Source of the DNA: Muribaculaceae bacterium
GTDB lineage: Bacteria; Bacteroidota; Bacteroidia; Bacteroidales; Muribaculaceae
Assembly: GCA_022509205.1 (NCBI GenBank)
Contig: JAFLTR010000018.1
Coordinates: 1 to 42,484, forward strand
DNA length: 42,484 nt
Reading direction: 5' to 3'
Below the pieces are notes generated by a model that was not told where the DNA came from, ran no database searches, and was given only the letters and a program-made list of their open reading frames with translations. Every line of letters begins with the position of its first letter. Position 1 is the first letter of the stretch. Both the position numbers and the translations under genes were made by a program. Shown piece after piece: positions 14,681-25,500 of this stretch.

Positions 14681-16126
14681 TTAACAACTAACAACTTTCT
14701 TTGGATTGTATGTTTTGGTGGAAGTGGATGCGATAGCAACTTTTCTCATCTCCGCGAGATCGCGAACTTTTCCGGAAGCCTGCAATTGCACAAGCACATT
14801 GCCTAAAGCCGTCGATTCGGTTGGACCGGCCACAACCGTTATTCCCAATTCATCGGCTGCATATTGCATAATATATTGGTTGAGAGAGCCTCCTCCGATT
14901 ACATGAAGACGTTTCACATCTTTCGGGCTACATTCCTTGAGACCATCGAGCACCTCCTTATATCGCTTGGCCAGACTCCTGAATATCACTCTTATATAAT
15001 CTGCGGGAGTCTGAGGCTCTTTCTGACCAGTGTCTTCACAATATGTGTCTATAGATTTCATCATGCTGGAAGGGTGAGCAAACAGGGAATGGTCAGGATT
15101 TATTATGCTGTCACATTCCGATTGCTCGCACAACGCCGCCAAATCCGAAATGTTTTCCGGCACATCTTTGAATTTAGCAGGGAACTCCTCTCGGCAACGT
15201 TCAAAAATCCATAAACCGCAGATGTTTTTCAGAAAACGGGTGGTGCCATCTACGCCACCTTCATTTGTGAAATTATATTCGCGGCTTTTCTCATTGATGA
15301 TGGCTCCCGGCGACTCAATGCCAAGAAGCGACCATGTGCCGCAACTTAAATAAGCATAATCTTCGTCGGGAGTTGGCACGGCGATTACAGCTGAGGCAGT
15401 GTCATGGCCCGCAACTGCCACCACGGGTACTCCTGAAAGTCCAGTATAGTCTTGAACTTCTTGGGTGAGCAGACCTATTATTTCGCCCGGTTTTACTGAT
15501 GTGCCGAATTTGTCGCGACTTATGCCCAGAATTTCCAAGACTTTCTCATCAAGGTCTCCTGTTTTTGGATTAAGTATCTGGGAAGTTGAGGCAACGGTAT
15601 ATTCCATCACGGCTTTGCCTGTGAGCATATAGGACAGAGCATCGGGGATAAACAAAATTTTATCTGCAGCTTCTATTAGTTCGGGATTATTTTCCTTGAT
15701 AGTGAAGAGCTGGAAAACAGTATTGAAATCCATAAACTGTATGCCTGTCCTTTCATAAAGTTCATCTTTGCTCATCCGGAAGCTGAATCTTTCGATGGCC
15801 CCTTCCGTATGGCTGTCACGGTAGCAGTAGGGGAGCCCTGCAAGAGTACCGTCTTTATAGAAATATGCCACATCACATCCCCATGTGTCGATGCCGATAG
15901 AGGCAAGTTTTTCTTTGCCAAGTTTCTCGCCGGTCAGTTTCAGGGCTTTCAATATTTCTTGATAAAGAAATGGCAGATTCCAGAAAAGATGTCCGGCAAT
16001 TGGAAGCATTGGATACTTGAAACGGGTCATCTCTTCCATTTCAACTTTTTCTCCATTGAATCCGGCGAGGATTGTTCTTCCGGAAGTAGCTCCTAAGTCA
16101 ACCGCTAAATGATATGTAGTCTTCAT
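14681..16126 (-). CDS. rhaB: L-rhamnulokinase (FGGY family)
   Basis: A 481-residue sugar kinase that phosphorylates L-rhamnulose at C1 using ATP. HLAVDLGATSGRTILAGF near residue 6 is the phosphate-1 loop of the actin-like ATPase fold. SIGIDTWGCDVAYF carries the catalytic Asp region, VAVAGHDTASAVIAVP is the FGGY signature region, and LHVIGGGSLN is the adenosine loop. The length matches RhaB of other bacteria. It lies 31 bases downstream of rhaM and upstream of rhaA. Confidence 0.96.
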   Translation of the reverse strand: MKTTYHLAVDLGATSGRTILAGFNGEKVEMEEMTRFKYPMLPIAGHLFWNLPFLYQEILKALKLTGEKLGKEKLASIGIDTWGCDVAYFYKDGTLAGLPYCYRDSHTEGAIERFSFRMSKDELYERTGIQFMDFNTVFQLFTIKENNPELIEAADKILFIPDALSYMLTGKAVMEYTVASTSQILNPKTGDLDEKVLEILGISRDKFGTSVKPGEIIGLLTQEVQDYTGLSGVPVVAVAGHDTASAVIAVPTPDEDYAYLSCGTWSLLGIESPGAIINEKSREYNFTNEGGVDGTTRFLKNICGLWIFERCREEFPAKFKDVPENISDLAALCEQSECDSIINPDHSLFAHPSSMMKSIDTYCEDTGQKEPQTPADYIRVIFRSLAKRYKEVLDGLKECSPKDVKRLHVIGGGSLNQYIMQYAADELGITVVAGPTESTALGNVLVQLQASGKVRDLAEMRKVAIASTSTKTYNPKKVVSC

Positions 16127-16157
16127 GATATTGGGAATTAGCTAATCAAGCTATTGT

Positions 16158-16475
16158 TTAATCGAGATGGAAAACTTCTTTAAGAGGAATTGTGACAGGA
16201 GAATTATCAGGATTAACCTCCATGATATCAGCCATGAAATCCCACCATTTGCGGGTGATCTCATCGGCAGCCTCTGTGTCCTGGGAATTTGAATCCCCTT
16301 CCACTTCCTGATAGCCAAACAGCATGTTGGTGTCTTTATCCCAGAAAATAGAGTAGTTTTTCACTCCGCTTTCTGATATCTGTTTACGAAGTTCAGGCCA
16401 TAATTCGGCATGTCTTTTTTCGTATTCCTGCTCATAGCCCGGTTTGAGCTGCATCTTAAATGCGAATCTTTTCAT
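16158..16475 (-). CDS. rhaM: L-rhamnose mutarotase
   Basis: A 105-residue protein that interconverts the anomers of L-rhamnose, supplying the form the isomerase uses. The family pattern is clear: KMQLKPGYEQEYEKRHAELW with the catalytic His22, then the paired-Trp segment RKWWDFMADIME and the C-terminal PLKEVFHLD. It is the first gene of the operon and the only one directly behind a recognisable promoter. Confidence 0.95.
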   Translation of the reverse strand: MKRFAFKMQLKPGYEQEYEKRHAELWPELRKQISESGVKNYSIFWDKDTNMLFGYQEVEGDSNSQDTEAADEITRKWWDFMADIMEVNPDNSPVTIPLKEVFHLD

Positions 16476-16838
16476 AGTATTATATTTTATTCCCGGTCCT
16501 TAGATTTAAAAAACTCAATACTTTTCGGAAGGCTCCTCACCCTTATTTAGCGGTGGCGCTCTGCCTATCCTCTATATACAAAGATAAAAAAATCAAGGAA
16601 ATGGGAGTTTGGTTCATGGTAATTGATATTTATTTTGCAAAAATAATAAGAGTATTTAACTTTCGCTAATCTTTGCTTGAAGAATTGGGATTTTTTATTA
16701 GATTAGAGGCAGAAACCCGTTATAAAAGTAAAATTTGGAAGTGAGATCATATAAAAAGTTTGCCGAAGTAATAGCTTTTTTCGTATTTAAGAATTTTACC
16801 CGGACAATTTTTCTAACTTTCAGAAAAGAAATTAAGTT
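16476..16838. other. Divergent intergenic region between rhaM and the GH2 gene
   Basis: 363 bases without a gene. It contains the rhaM -7 box (16579-16586). On the plus strand TAAAATTTG at 16729-16737 is one base longer than the consensus and could serve the GH2 gene. The segment is AT-rich after 16590. I see no regulator binding site that I can name and no convincing small gene. Confidence 0.6.
16579..16586 (-). promoter_or_regulatory. Predicted -7 box of the rhamnose operon
   Basis: On the minus strand this reads TATCTTTG, a perfect TAnnTTTG match, about 104 bases upstream of the rhaM start. No TTTG is evident at -33, which would fit dependence on an activator such as the AraC-type RhaR known from Bacteroides thetaiotaomicron; no such gene is in this window. 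Confidence 0.45.
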
Positions 16839-19280
16839 ATGATGCTGAGATTAAGAGCCATTGTTATAGTTTGCTTATGTCTTTCCCCGTTAAGTCTTTT
16901 GGCTCGGGATAAGATAAATTTCAATTCCGGATGGCAATTCCGTTATCTTGACAATCCAACCGACACTGTATGGAAATCTGTGGATTTGCCACATGATTTT
17001 CTTATATCTCAACCATGGGTAGCGCCGTCAGCTGAAGAAAAGGGGGATTCCTCCAACCAGATGGCAAATATAGTAAGCCGACTCAGTTCCAGAGGTTTTA
17101 AAGAAATGGGGAAAGGTATCTATCGAAAAACCTTTCTTCCGGACATGGAATGGAGTGGCCGGAGGGTACTGATAGATTTCGAGGGAATTATGCTGAGGGG
17201 AGACGCTTATCTAAACGGTGAAAGAATCGGGGGAACAGACTATGGTTATTTAGGTTTTGAATCAGATATCTCAAAAGCCTTGAAATATGGAGAGGAGAAT
17301 GTGATCGAGGTGATATGCGACACGGGACAACCTGAGAATTCACGTTGGTACACGGGGGGAGGACTTTACCGTGATGTCAATGTAATAATCACGGATCCGG
17401 ATTCTTATTTTACTCGCAATTCCATATATGTGACCACGCCGGAAATTAAAGATGACCGGGCTATGATTGTGGTGGAGGGAGAACTGGCACTGAAACAAAA
17501 ACAACTCCCGGATTCCGTAGATATTCGTATTAAGATTTTAGATCAGAAAGGTGCTGCTGTGTATGATCAAATTAAAAAGCATCGGCTGAATAAAAGACAA
17601 AGGGTCAGGGAATTTACATTAGATTCTGTTACTCTGCAAAATATAGAGCGTTGGGATATCGATAACCCTTATCTTTACACTCTTGAGGCAACGGTTTTTG
17701 ATAAAAACGGAAATCCGGTGGATATGGTTTCCAAAAGATTTGGAATCCGGCAGATAGAGTTTTCTCCGGAATTCGGTTTCAAATTAAATGGTAAAAAAGT
17801 TCTTTTGAAAGGTATAGCCAATCATCACACACTGGGTGCCCTTGGAGCTGCAGCTTATCCCCGTGCTATGGAAAAAAGGCTTGACCTGCTAAAGGAATTC
17901 GGCTTTAACCATGTGCGCACTTCCCATAATCCTTACAGCGAATCTTTCCTTGACCTTTGTGACGAGAAGGGAATTTTGGTAGTGGATGAACTTTATGACA
18001 AGTGGACCACTCAATATGCCGGAGGTCGAAAAGATTGGAACGAGCAATGGCTGCATGATGTGCTGGAATGGGTGAAACGGGATAGGAATCACCCTTCGGT
18101 AGTGATGTGGAGTCTGGGTAATGAACTACAATTGATTCCGGATCTATCAAACAATGATTGGGGAGTTACACCTTATAAGCTTCAGAAGACTCTGCTTAAC
18201 AGGTATGACACGACAAGACCTGTGACTGTGGCCATGCATCCTCGAGGAAGAAATGAGTTCACCGATTCACTTCCTGCTCCTTTGGTTATGGAAACTGATA
18301 TTGCAGCTTACAATTACCGATATATGTATTTTCCGGGAGACGGACAAAAATTTCCATGGATGATATTCTATCAGAGTGAGGCGAATGCATCGGGGATCCC
18401 ATCTAATTATTATGAAATGGATCTTGACAAGGTAGTAGGTCTCGCTTATTGGGGAGCCATAGATTATTTAGGGGAGTCAAAGGGTTGGCCGGCAAAAGGA
18501 TGGACAGAGGGAATGATTGATATTTCACTTCAACCGAAACCCCTCGCGTATCTTGTGAAGAGTTACTTTAAGCCTGATGAACCGTTGGTGCATATCGGAA
18601 TCATAGAATCCGATGAAGAAAGAGTCTGGAATGATGTGGCGGTCGGCACTATGCAACTATCAGAAAACTGGAATCGTCAGACAGGAGACACTGTGAATCT
18701 TTACACATTCACAAATGGTGACAGCGTGGAGTTATTTCTGAATGGTAAAAGTTTAGGGAAACGGAAAAACGACACTTCCGACACAAAAAAACATAACCGG
18801 ATCTTATGGGAGAATGTGCCTTATAAGGAGGGTGAAGTCAAAGCTGTGGCCTTTGACAGTTTGGGTAAAAAAATAGCCGAGCACAAAATTTCGACTGCCG
18901 GAAAATCAAGAAGGTTGAAATTGGAAGCCGACAATCCAAAATGGCAAGCCAACGGTAAGGACCTACAACATGTGGTGGTGTCAGCAACAGATAATAAAGG
19001 CATAATAAATCCAACAGCATCGGAACTTCTGACTTTTGAAGTGGATGGTTCGGCCGAGATAGTGGGCGTTATTAACGGAGATATGAATTCTGATGAACTA
19101 TTCACTCCGGTTACTTCCTCCAATGGGAAAAAAGCTCTACGAAGCCTATATCAAGGTAAAGCAACTGTAATTCTTAGGTCATCAAACGAATCAGGTCCGG
19201 TCATACTTAAAGTCGGATCAGACAGTTATCCGTCAAAAACAATAAGTTTAGAACTTCATAAGCCGGAGACCCTACGATAA
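16839..19280 (+). CDS. Secreted glycoside hydrolase family 2 (beta-galactosidase-like)
   Basis: An 813-residue exported enzyme with a signal peptide of about 22 residues ending in SLLA. Domains in order are: the sugar-binding jelly roll (FNSGWQFRYLD to about residue 190), an Ig-like domain, and the TIM barrel with GFNHVRTSHNPYSESF, SLGNEL (acid/base Glu429) and FYQSEANAS (nucleophile Glu514). C-terminal DUF4982-like and further Ig-like domains follow from about residue 580. Bacteroidetes enzymes of this layout are usually beta-galactosidases, but GH2 also includes beta-glucuronidases and others, so the substrate is unsettled. It is 100 bases upstream of the GH13 gene in the same direction, and no SusC/SusD pair is nearby. 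Confidence 0.9.
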   Translation: MMLRLRAIVIVCLCLSPLSLLARDKINFNSGWQFRYLDNPTDTVWKSVDLPHDFLISQPWVAPSAEEKGDSSNQMANIVSRLSSRGFKEMGKGIYRKTFLPDMEWSGRRVLIDFEGIMLRGDAYLNGERIGGTDYGYLGFESDISKALKYGEENVIEVICDTGQPENSRWYTGGGLYRDVNVIITDPDSYFTRNSIYVTTPEIKDDRAMIVVEGELALKQKQLPDSVDIRIKILDQKGAAVYDQIKKHRLNKRQRVREFTLDSVTLQNIERWDIDNPYLYTLEATVFDKNGNPVDMVSKRFGIRQIEFSPEFGFKLNGKKVLLKGIANHHTLGALGAAAYPRAMEKRLDLLKEFGFNHVRTSHNPYSESFLDLCDEKGILVVDELYDKWTTQYAGGRKDWNEQWLHDVLEWVKRDRNHPSVVMWSLGNELQLIPDLSNNDWGVTPYKLQKTLLNRYDTTRPVTVAMHPRGRNEFTDSLPAPLVMETDIAAYNYRYMYFPGDGQKFPWMIFYQSEANASGIPSNYYEMDLDKVVGLAYWGAIDYLGESKGWPAKGWTEGMIDISLQPKPLAYLVKSYFKPDEPLVHIGIIESDEERVWNDVAVGTMQLSENWNRQTGDTVNLYTFTNGDSVELFLNGKSLGKRKNDTSDTKKHNRILWENVPYKEGEVKAVAFDSLGKKIAEHKISTAGKSRRLKLEADNPKWQANGKDLQHVVVSATDNKGIINPTASELLTFEVDGSAEIVGVINGDMNSDELFTPVTSSNGKKALRSLYQGKATVILRSSNESGPVILKVGSDSYPSKTISLELHKPETLR

Positions 19281-19380
19281 AGGATCTTAGCTGATGGCTC
19301 CGGTTTTAAGGTTAATCGTAAAAGGATTTCGGGTAGCATTATTGAGAAGTTTAATAAATTAAAGCGAAAAATTCGGGATC

Positions 19381-21321
19381 ATGAGAAAATTATTATTTTC
19401 AATTCTCACGATGGCAATGTGGGCGTGTATGTCACAATACATGTATGGTGCGCAAAAAACAAATGGTGAGGTTATTCAGCATGTCAACCCTCCTTCATGG
19501 TGGACAGGGATGAAACTCCCTCTTCAAATAATGGTCAATGGCAGGGATATAAGTTCTTATTCTGTTTCAATCAAAGATAGTGATGGCGTTAAGGTTTCTG
19601 GTGTTCATAAAGCGGAGAGTCCCAATTATCTTTTCATAGACATAGACATCCCGAAGAATGCAAAGCCGGGAATTTATAATCTGGTTTTTAGCAAAGATGG
19701 CAAATCTTTCGAATATCCCTATGAGATTGCAGGAAGGAGAGAGGATTCTTCAAATCGGGAAAGTTTTTCATCGGCCGATCTAATCTATCTGATAATGCCC
19801 GACAGATTTTCCAATGGGAATCCTGAAAACGATAGTACAGACGACACTTCAGAAAAAGCCAACAGAAATTCGTTGGGAGGAAGGCATGGAGGTGACATAC
19901 AGGGTATTATCAACCATCTTGATTATATTTCTGATTTGGGTGCTACAGCCATCTGGAACACTCCTCTTCTGCTTGACGATGATCCAAGAGGTTCATACCA
20001 CGGGTATGCAGCCTCCGATTATTATAAGATCGATCCCCGGTATGGTGACAATGAGTTGTATAAGGAGTTTGTGGACAAGGCGCATGAAAAAGGCCTTAAG
20101 GTAATTATGGATGTAGTTACTAACCATAGTGGCACAAATACATACTGGTGGGCTGATGATCTTCCGTTTAAAGATTGGATTCATCAATTTCCTGAATACA
20201 CCGGTTCCAATCACGCAAACTCGGCTTTACTTGACCCTAATGCTTCCGATTTAGACAGGATGTTGGCTGAAAACGGTTGGTTCACTCCGGGAATGGCTGA
20301 TATGAATCTTGATAATCCTTATTTGCTTCAGTTCTTCAAGCAATGGGCGTTATGGTGGATAGAATATGCCGATCTTGACGGATATCGAGTAGACACATAT
20401 TGGTATAATGAAAAGCAGCCTATGAGTGAATGGAATAAAGCTATTTTGGAAGAATATCCACAATTCAACATTGTTGGGGAGACATGGATAAGTCAGACCC
20501 CGGCAATCGCCTATTGGCAACGAGACAGCAAGAATCTTGACGGATTTAACTCAAATCTTCCTTCGGTGATGGATTTTCCTCTCCTCGATGCTGCGAATAT
20601 CGTGTTTGGCAAGAACAAGGAAGACCAGGGGATTCAACAAAAGAATGTCAATGGAGCCCGAGTTCTCTATGATGTAATTTCTCAAGATTATTTATATCCA
20701 GATGTTAACAATCTTTTGGTGTTCACAAGTAACCATGACACAGAAAGAATTGGCGATATCGTTGGAAAGGATCCTGACAGGTATAAAGCCATGATGGTTC
20801 TTTTTGCAACTGTTCGAGGCATTCCACAGATTTTTTCCGGAGATGAAATGATGTTTTCGTCAGCTGATCCAACCACCGGACATCCTGGCCTAAGGGTTGA
20901 TTTTCCCGGAGGATGGGATGGAGACAGGTTTGATCTATTCACTGATGAAGGTAGGGCAAATGCCAACATCGATTTCGATGGCACTTCAATTGATAAAGGA
21001 TTGAGAAAGGAACTGTATGACTTCTCAAGAAATCTCTTCCAATGGAGGAAAAATGCCGAAGTAATTCATAACGGCAAGACCAAACACTTTATTCCAGTCA
21101 ATGATGGTTACGGTTATTTTCGTTATAACGATAACGATTTAGTGTTTGTATTTATCAATACTTCTGACACTGAGTCGGTTAATGTGCCTTGGAGCCGTTA
21201 TTCCGAGATTACTTCCGGTCTTGAAGAGGGTCGTAATGTACTGACCGGGGAAACTATTGAGATTTCCGACGCGACCTTGGTTGCCCCAATGCAGACCCTT
21301 ATAGTGGAATATAAGAGATGA
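19381..21321 (+). CDS. Secreted GH13 alpha-amylase-family enzyme (cyclomaltodextrinase/neopullulanase-like)
   Basis: A 646-residue protein with a signal peptide (MRKLLFSILTMAMWACMSQY, cleavage probably after YGA). An N-terminal beta domain typical of cyclomaltodextrinases (VNPPSWWTGMKLPLQIMVNG) is followed by the catalytic barrel. All four GH13 motifs are present: DVVTNH, DGYRVDTYW (nucleophile Asp338), IVGETW (acid/base Glu367) and FTSNHDTER (Asp453). A small C-terminal beta domain ends the protein. Relatives include SusA of Bacteroides, which cleaves cyclodextrins and starch oligosaccharides in the periplasm. It is probably co-transcribed with the GH2 gene. No strong terminator is seen after it. 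Confidence 0.92.
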   Translation: MRKLLFSILTMAMWACMSQYMYGAQKTNGEVIQHVNPPSWWTGMKLPLQIMVNGRDISSYSVSIKDSDGVKVSGVHKAESPNYLFIDIDIPKNAKPGIYNLVFSKDGKSFEYPYEIAGRREDSSNRESFSSADLIYLIMPDRFSNGNPENDSTDDTSEKANRNSLGGRHGGDIQGIINHLDYISDLGATAIWNTPLLLDDDPRGSYHGYAASDYYKIDPRYGDNELYKEFVDKAHEKGLKVIMDVVTNHSGTNTYWWADDLPFKDWIHQFPEYTGSNHANSALLDPNASDLDRMLAENGWFTPGMADMNLDNPYLLQFFKQWALWWIEYADLDGYRVDTYWYNEKQPMSEWNKAILEEYPQFNIVGETWISQTPAIAYWQRDSKNLDGFNSNLPSVMDFPLLDAANIVFGKNKEDQGIQQKNVNGARVLYDVISQDYLYPDVNNLLVFTSNHDTERIGDIVGKDPDRYKAMMVLFATVRGIPQIFSGDEMMFSSADPTTGHPGLRVDFPGGWDGDRFDLFTDEGRANANIDFDGTSIDKGLRKELYDFSRNLFQWRKNAEVIHNGKTKHFIPVNDGYGYFRYNDNDLVFVFINTSDTESVNVPWSRYSEITSGLEEGRNVLTGETIEISDATLVAPMQTLIVEYKR

Positions 21322-21360
21322 AAAACCACAGATCAGACAGCACAAAAATGTGTTATAGGG

Positions 21361-21400
21361 TCTAAAAATTTTAGAATTCAAAGGATAATATTTAATTTTG
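21361..21400 (+). promoter_or_regulatory. Predicted mutAB promoter with adjacent palindrome
   Basis: TAATTTTG at 21393-21400 matches the -7 consensus. A perfect 15-base palindrome, TCTAAAA-A-TTTTAGA (21361-21375), covers the -33 area, so a dimeric regulator could bind there. The start of mutA follows 50 bases after the -7 box. Confidence 0.5.
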
Positions 21401-21449
21401 CCCGATACTCTGGAACAGAGAAAACAATATGTATAATCTATAAAAAAAT

Positions 21450-23297
21450 ATGGCAACTAAAGAAAAATTGTTTGACATGTTTTCTCCGACCTCGACCCAC
21501 GACTGGATAGAGAAAATCACTGTCGACCTCAAAGGCGCCGATTTTGAAAAGAAACTTGTGTGGCGCACCAATGAGGGATTCAACGTAAAACCTTTCTATC
21601 GCCGTGAAGACCTGAAAGATATTCCACACATGGGAAGTCTTCCCGGTCAGTTCCCCTATGTGAGAGGCACAAAAGAAGACAATAATTGGCTTATCCGCCA
21701 ACAAATCTCCGGCGCTACACCAGATGAAATTAACAAGGAGGCAATCGAGGCTATCGACAGAGGTGTTGACTCTTTGGGTATCAGAGTAGCCAATGAGGTA
21801 GATGAGGAATATTTTGAAAGATTATTCAAGAATATCGACCTTGAAAAAATCGAGGTGAATCTGACCGGTTGTATGGGTCACACGCTTGAGATTGCAAAAG
21901 TGTTTGTGGATTACCTGAAATCAAAAGGTCTTGAAAAAACTTTTAAAGGTTCAATCAATTATAATCCGTTCAAACGTCTTCTTAACCACGGTCTCGAATT
22001 CCCTCGAGACATCCGAGAGGACAGTCTGACACTGTATAATACTGTCAAGGATATTGAAAACCTGAAGTGTTTTGCGGTAGACAGCGTGATGCTCAACGCT
22101 GCGGGAGCTTATATCACCCAGGAATTGGGCTATGCACTTGCATGGGGCGCTCAATGGATGACTATGCTTACTGATGGAGGGCTTACACCTTGTGAAGTAG
22201 CTGGCAGAATAAAATTCAATATGGGCATATCTTCCAATTATTTTATGGAGATAGCCAAATTCAGAGCTGCCAGGATGCTTTGGGCAGAGGTTGTGAAGGC
22301 TTATGGAGCAGAAGACGAATGTTGCAAGCTACATGTGCATGCCACTACAAGCTTCTATAACATGACAATCTATGATGCTCATGTGAATCTGCTCAGGAGC
22401 ATGACGGAGACTATGAGTGCTGCAATCGCCGGAGTAGACTCCTTGGAAACTCTTCCTTTCGATCTTACCTATAAAGCCCCGGATGACTTCTCGAAGAGAA
22501 TAGCAAAAAATCAACAGCTTTTGCTTCGTGACGAAAGTCATATCAACAAGGTAGTGGACCCTGCCGGTGGTTCATATTATGTAGAGGTACTCACCAAGTC
22601 TATCGCTGAAGTTGCCTGGAAACTCTTCGTTGATGTTGAAGAGAAAGGTGGTTTCCTTGAACTGCTCAAGAAGGGTGAAATTCAGAAAGTAGTGAATGAA
22701 TCAGGCGTTAAGAGGCATAATGAGGTGGCTCGTCGCAAGGAGATACTTCTCGGAACTAACCAATACCCCAACTTTAATGAGAAAGCACTCGATAAAATTG
22801 AAGTGGGTCCGACTTCTTGCGGTTGTTCCATGGAAGTAGCCAACAACGCAGTTGATTATCTTAACTATGGCAGGGCTGCCAGTCAGTTTGAGCAACTTAG
22901 ACTCGACACGGAAAGAAGCGGAAAGCGTCCGAAAGTGTTCATGCTTACAATAGGTAATCTCGCAATGCGTCTTGCAAGAGCTCAATTCTCTGCCAACTTC
23001 TTCGGATGTGCCGGATATGAAATCATCGATAATATTGGTTTCGACTCTGTAAAACAAGGTGTTGATGCCGCAGTAGAGAAAGGCGCTGATGTAGTTGTGC
23101 TCTGTTCAAGTGATGATGAATATGCCGAACTTGCCCCGGAAGCTTTCAAGGAATTGAACGGAAGGGCAATGTTTGTAGTGGCCGGGGCTCCTGCTTGCAT
23201 GGAAGAGCTCAAAGCACAGGGCATCGAGGAATTCATTCATGTGAGAGTAAATGTACTTGAAACCCTCATTCAATTTAATGCCAAACTCCTAAAGTGA
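21450..23297 (+). CDS. mutA: Methylmalonyl-CoA mutase small subunit
   Basis: A 615-residue non-catalytic partner of MutB. The TIM-barrel part has the family pattern ([20 protein letters not shown], and [16 protein letters not shown] near residue 265). The C-terminal flavodoxin-like domain lacks the cobalamin-binding Asp-x-His-x-x-Gly and reads [20 protein letters not shown] instead, as in other MutA subunits. With MutB it interconverts succinyl-CoA and (R)-methylmalonyl-CoA in the succinate-propionate pathway, which Bacteroidales use to make propionate. Its stop is one base before the mutB ATG. Confidence 0.97.
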   Translation: MATKEKLFDMFSPTSTHDWIEKITVDLKGADFEKKLVWRTNEGFNVKPFYRREDLKDIPHMGSLPGQFPYVRGTKEDNNWLIRQQISGATPDEINKEAIEAIDRGVDSLGIRVANEVDEEYFERLFKNIDLEKIEVNLTGCMGHTLEIAKVFVDYLKSKGLEKTFKGSINYNPFKRLLNHGLEFPRDIREDSLTLYNTVKDIENLKCFAVDSVMLNAAGAYITQELGYALAWGAQWMTMLTDGGLTPCEVAGRIKFNMGISSNYFMEIAKFRAARMLWAEVVKAYGAEDECCKLHVHATTSFYNMTIYDAHVNLLRSMTETMSAAIAGVDSLETLPFDLTYKAPDDFSKRIAKNQQLLLRDESHINKVVDPAGGSYYVEVLTKSIAEVAWKLFVDVEEKGGFLELLKKGEIQKVVNESGVKRHNEVARRKEILLGTNQYPNFNEKALDKIEVGPTSCGCSMEVANNAVDYLNYGRAASQFEQLRLDTERSGKRPKVFMLTIGNLAMRLARAQFSANFFGCAGYEIIDNIGFDSVKQGVDAAVEKGADVVVLCSSDDEYAELAPEAFKELNGRAMFVVAGAPACMEELKAQGIEEFIHVRVNVLETLIQFNAKLLK

Positions 23298-23298
23298 T

Positions 23299-25449
23299 AT
23301 GAAACCGAATTTCAAAAATATAGACCTCCAGGCAGTTGTGGCAGAAAAAGGCCCGGCTCCTAAACTAAGCAACGAATCAGATTGGGTCACAGCGGAACTT
23401 ATCCCCGTGAAACCTGTTTATACAGAGACAGATCTCGAAGATATGGAGCACCTTGACTTCGTTTCAGGTATTCCTCCGTTCCTTCGTGGACCCTATAGTG
23501 CTATGTATCCCTTGCGTCCGTGGACTATCCGACAGTATGCCGGATTCTCTACTGCTGCAGAATCAAACGCTTTCTATCGCAGAAATCTTGCTTCGGGTCA
23601 GAAAGGTCTTTCAGTGGCCTTCGACTTGCCAACTCACCGCGGTTATGATGCAGACCACGAAAGGGTAGTCGGTGATGTGGGTAAGGCAGGAGTATCTATC
23701 TGTTCTCTTGAGGATATGAAGGTGCTCTTCGATGGTATACCCTTGAACAAGATGTCTGTTTCCATGACAATGAACGGAGCCGTGCTTCCGGTGCTTGCTT
23801 TCTATATCAATGCAGGCCTCGAACAGGGTGCCAAGCTTGATGAAATGGCCGGAACAATTCAGAACGACATCCTCAAGGAGTTCATGGTGAGAAACACTTA
23901 TATCTACCCGCCGGCTTTCTCTATGAAGATAATTGCTGATATTTTCGAATACACAGCCAAGAATATGCCTAAGTTCAACTCTATCTCTATCTCCGGTTAT
24001 CACATGCAGGAAGCAGGTGCAACGGCTGATATCGAGTTGGCTTATACTTTGGCCGACGGTCTTGAGTATCTTCGTGCCGGAGTGAATGCGGGTATGGATA
24101 TCGATACTTTCGCTCCCCGTTTGTCGTTCTTCTGGGGCATTTCTATGAACTATTTCATGGAGATAGCCAAATTGCGTGCTGCACGTATGCTTTGGGCTAA
24201 GATTGTGAAACAATTCAATCCCAAGAATCCGAAATCTTTGGCTCTTCGTACCCACAGTCAGACTTCAGGATGGTCACTCACTGAGCAGGATCCTTTCAAC
24301 AATGTAGGGCGTACTTGTGTGGAAGCTATGGGTGCTGTATTGGGTCACACCCAGTCGCTCCATACCAATGCTCTTGACGAGGCTATTGCGCTGCCGACTG
24401 ATTTCTCAGCTCGTATCGCACGTAACACCCAGATTTATATCCAGGAAGAGACTTACGTCACCAAGGAAATCGACCCATGGGGTGGTTCCTATTATATTGA
24501 GGCGTTGACTGATGAACTGGCACGCAAGGCCTGGGAACACATTGAGGAGATAGAAAAACTCGGTGGTATGGCAAAAGCTATCGAAACAGGACTTCCGAAA
24601 CTCAAGATTGAGGAGGCTGCCGCACGCACACAGGCACGTATCGACTCAGGCAAACAGACCATCGTAGGTATCAATAAATATCGTCTCGATCATGAAGATC
24701 CTATCGATATTCTTGAAGTGGACAACACTGAGGTTCGCAAAGAACAATGTGCCCGTCTTGAAGATCTTAAGGGTAAACGAGACGAAGAAGCAGTGAAGAA
24801 AGCACTTGAAGCAATCACAGAAGCTGTGAAGGATCCTTCAAAAGGAAATCTCCTTGATCTTGCTGTGAAAGCAGCCGGACTAAGAGCTACTTTGGGAGAA
24901 ATTTCCGATGCTTGCGAAGCGGTGGTAGGCAGATATAAAGCAGTAATCAAAACAATATCAGGCGTGTATAGTAATGAAGAGAAGGGTGATCCCGAATTTG
25001 AGGAGGCCCGCAAGGCAGTTGCTGATTTTGCAGCGCGTGAAGGTCGGCAGCCTCGTATCATGATCGCCAAGATGGGTCAGGATGGCCATGATCGTGGTGC
25101 TAAGGTAGTGGCTACCGGTTATGCTGATTGTGGCTACGATGTGGATATGGGTCCGCTTTTCCAAACTCCGGCAGAGGCTGCCCGTCAGGCTGTGGAGAAT
25201 GATGTACATATCCTTGGTGTCTCTTCTCTTGCTGCAGGTCATAAGACTCTTATCCCGCAAGTGATCGAAGAACTAAAGAAACTTGGCCGTCCCGACATCC
25301 TTGTAACTGCAGGTGGTGTTATCCCGGCTCAAGACTATGACTTCCTTTACAAGGCAGGAGTAGATGCTATCTTTGGCCCGGGTACTCGTGTTTCCAAATC
25401 TGCACTTGAGATGATCCGTCTGCTTAACGAGCAACGTGCACAAAACTGA
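23299..25449 (+). CDS. mutB: Methylmalonyl-CoA mutase large, B12-binding subunit
   Basis: A 716-residue catalytic subunit. The substrate barrel shows [20 protein letters not shown] near residue 65 and [16 protein letters not shown] near 325. The cobalamin-binding domain has [14 protein letters not shown], with the axial His597, then GVSSLAAGH and [10 protein letters not shown]. It needs adenosylcobalamin. The gene is tightly coupled to mutA and followed by a strong terminator, so this is a two-gene operon; the epimerase and the MeaB-type chaperone are not adjacent. Confidence 0.98.
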   Translation: MKPNFKNIDLQAVVAEKGPAPKLSNESDWVTAELIPVKPVYTETDLEDMEHLDFVSGIPPFLRGPYSAMYPLRPWTIRQYAGFSTAAESNAFYRRNLASGQKGLSVAFDLPTHRGYDADHERVVGDVGKAGVSICSLEDMKVLFDGIPLNKMSVSMTMNGAVLPVLAFYINAGLEQGAKLDEMAGTIQNDILKEFMVRNTYIYPPAFSMKIIADIFEYTAKNMPKFNSISISGYHMQEAGATADIELAYTLADGLEYLRAGVNAGMDIDTFAPRLSFFWGISMNYFMEIAKLRAARMLWAKIVKQFNPKNPKSLALRTHSQTSGWSLTEQDPFNNVGRTCVEAMGAVLGHTQSLHTNALDEAIALPTDFSARIARNTQIYIQEETYVTKEIDPWGGSYYIEALTDELARKAWEHIEEIEKLGGMAKAIETGLPKLKIEEAAARTQARIDSGKQTIVGINKYRLDHEDPIDILEVDNTEVRKEQCARLEDLKGKRDEEAVKKALEAITEAVKDPSKGNLLDLAVKAAGLRATLGEISDACEAVVGRYKAVIKTISGVYSNEEKGDPEFEEARKAVADFAAREGRQPRIMIAKMGQDGHDRGAKVVATGYADCGYDVDMGPLFQTPAEAARQAVENDVHILGVSSLAAGHKTLIPQVIEELKKLGRPDILVTAGGVIPAQDYDFLYKAGVDAIFGPGTRVSKSALEMIRLLNEQRAQN

Positions 25450-25500
25450 TTTTTCATTCTCGATTTAATGAATTTCTAAATCGGAAATCTGTTATTAAAA

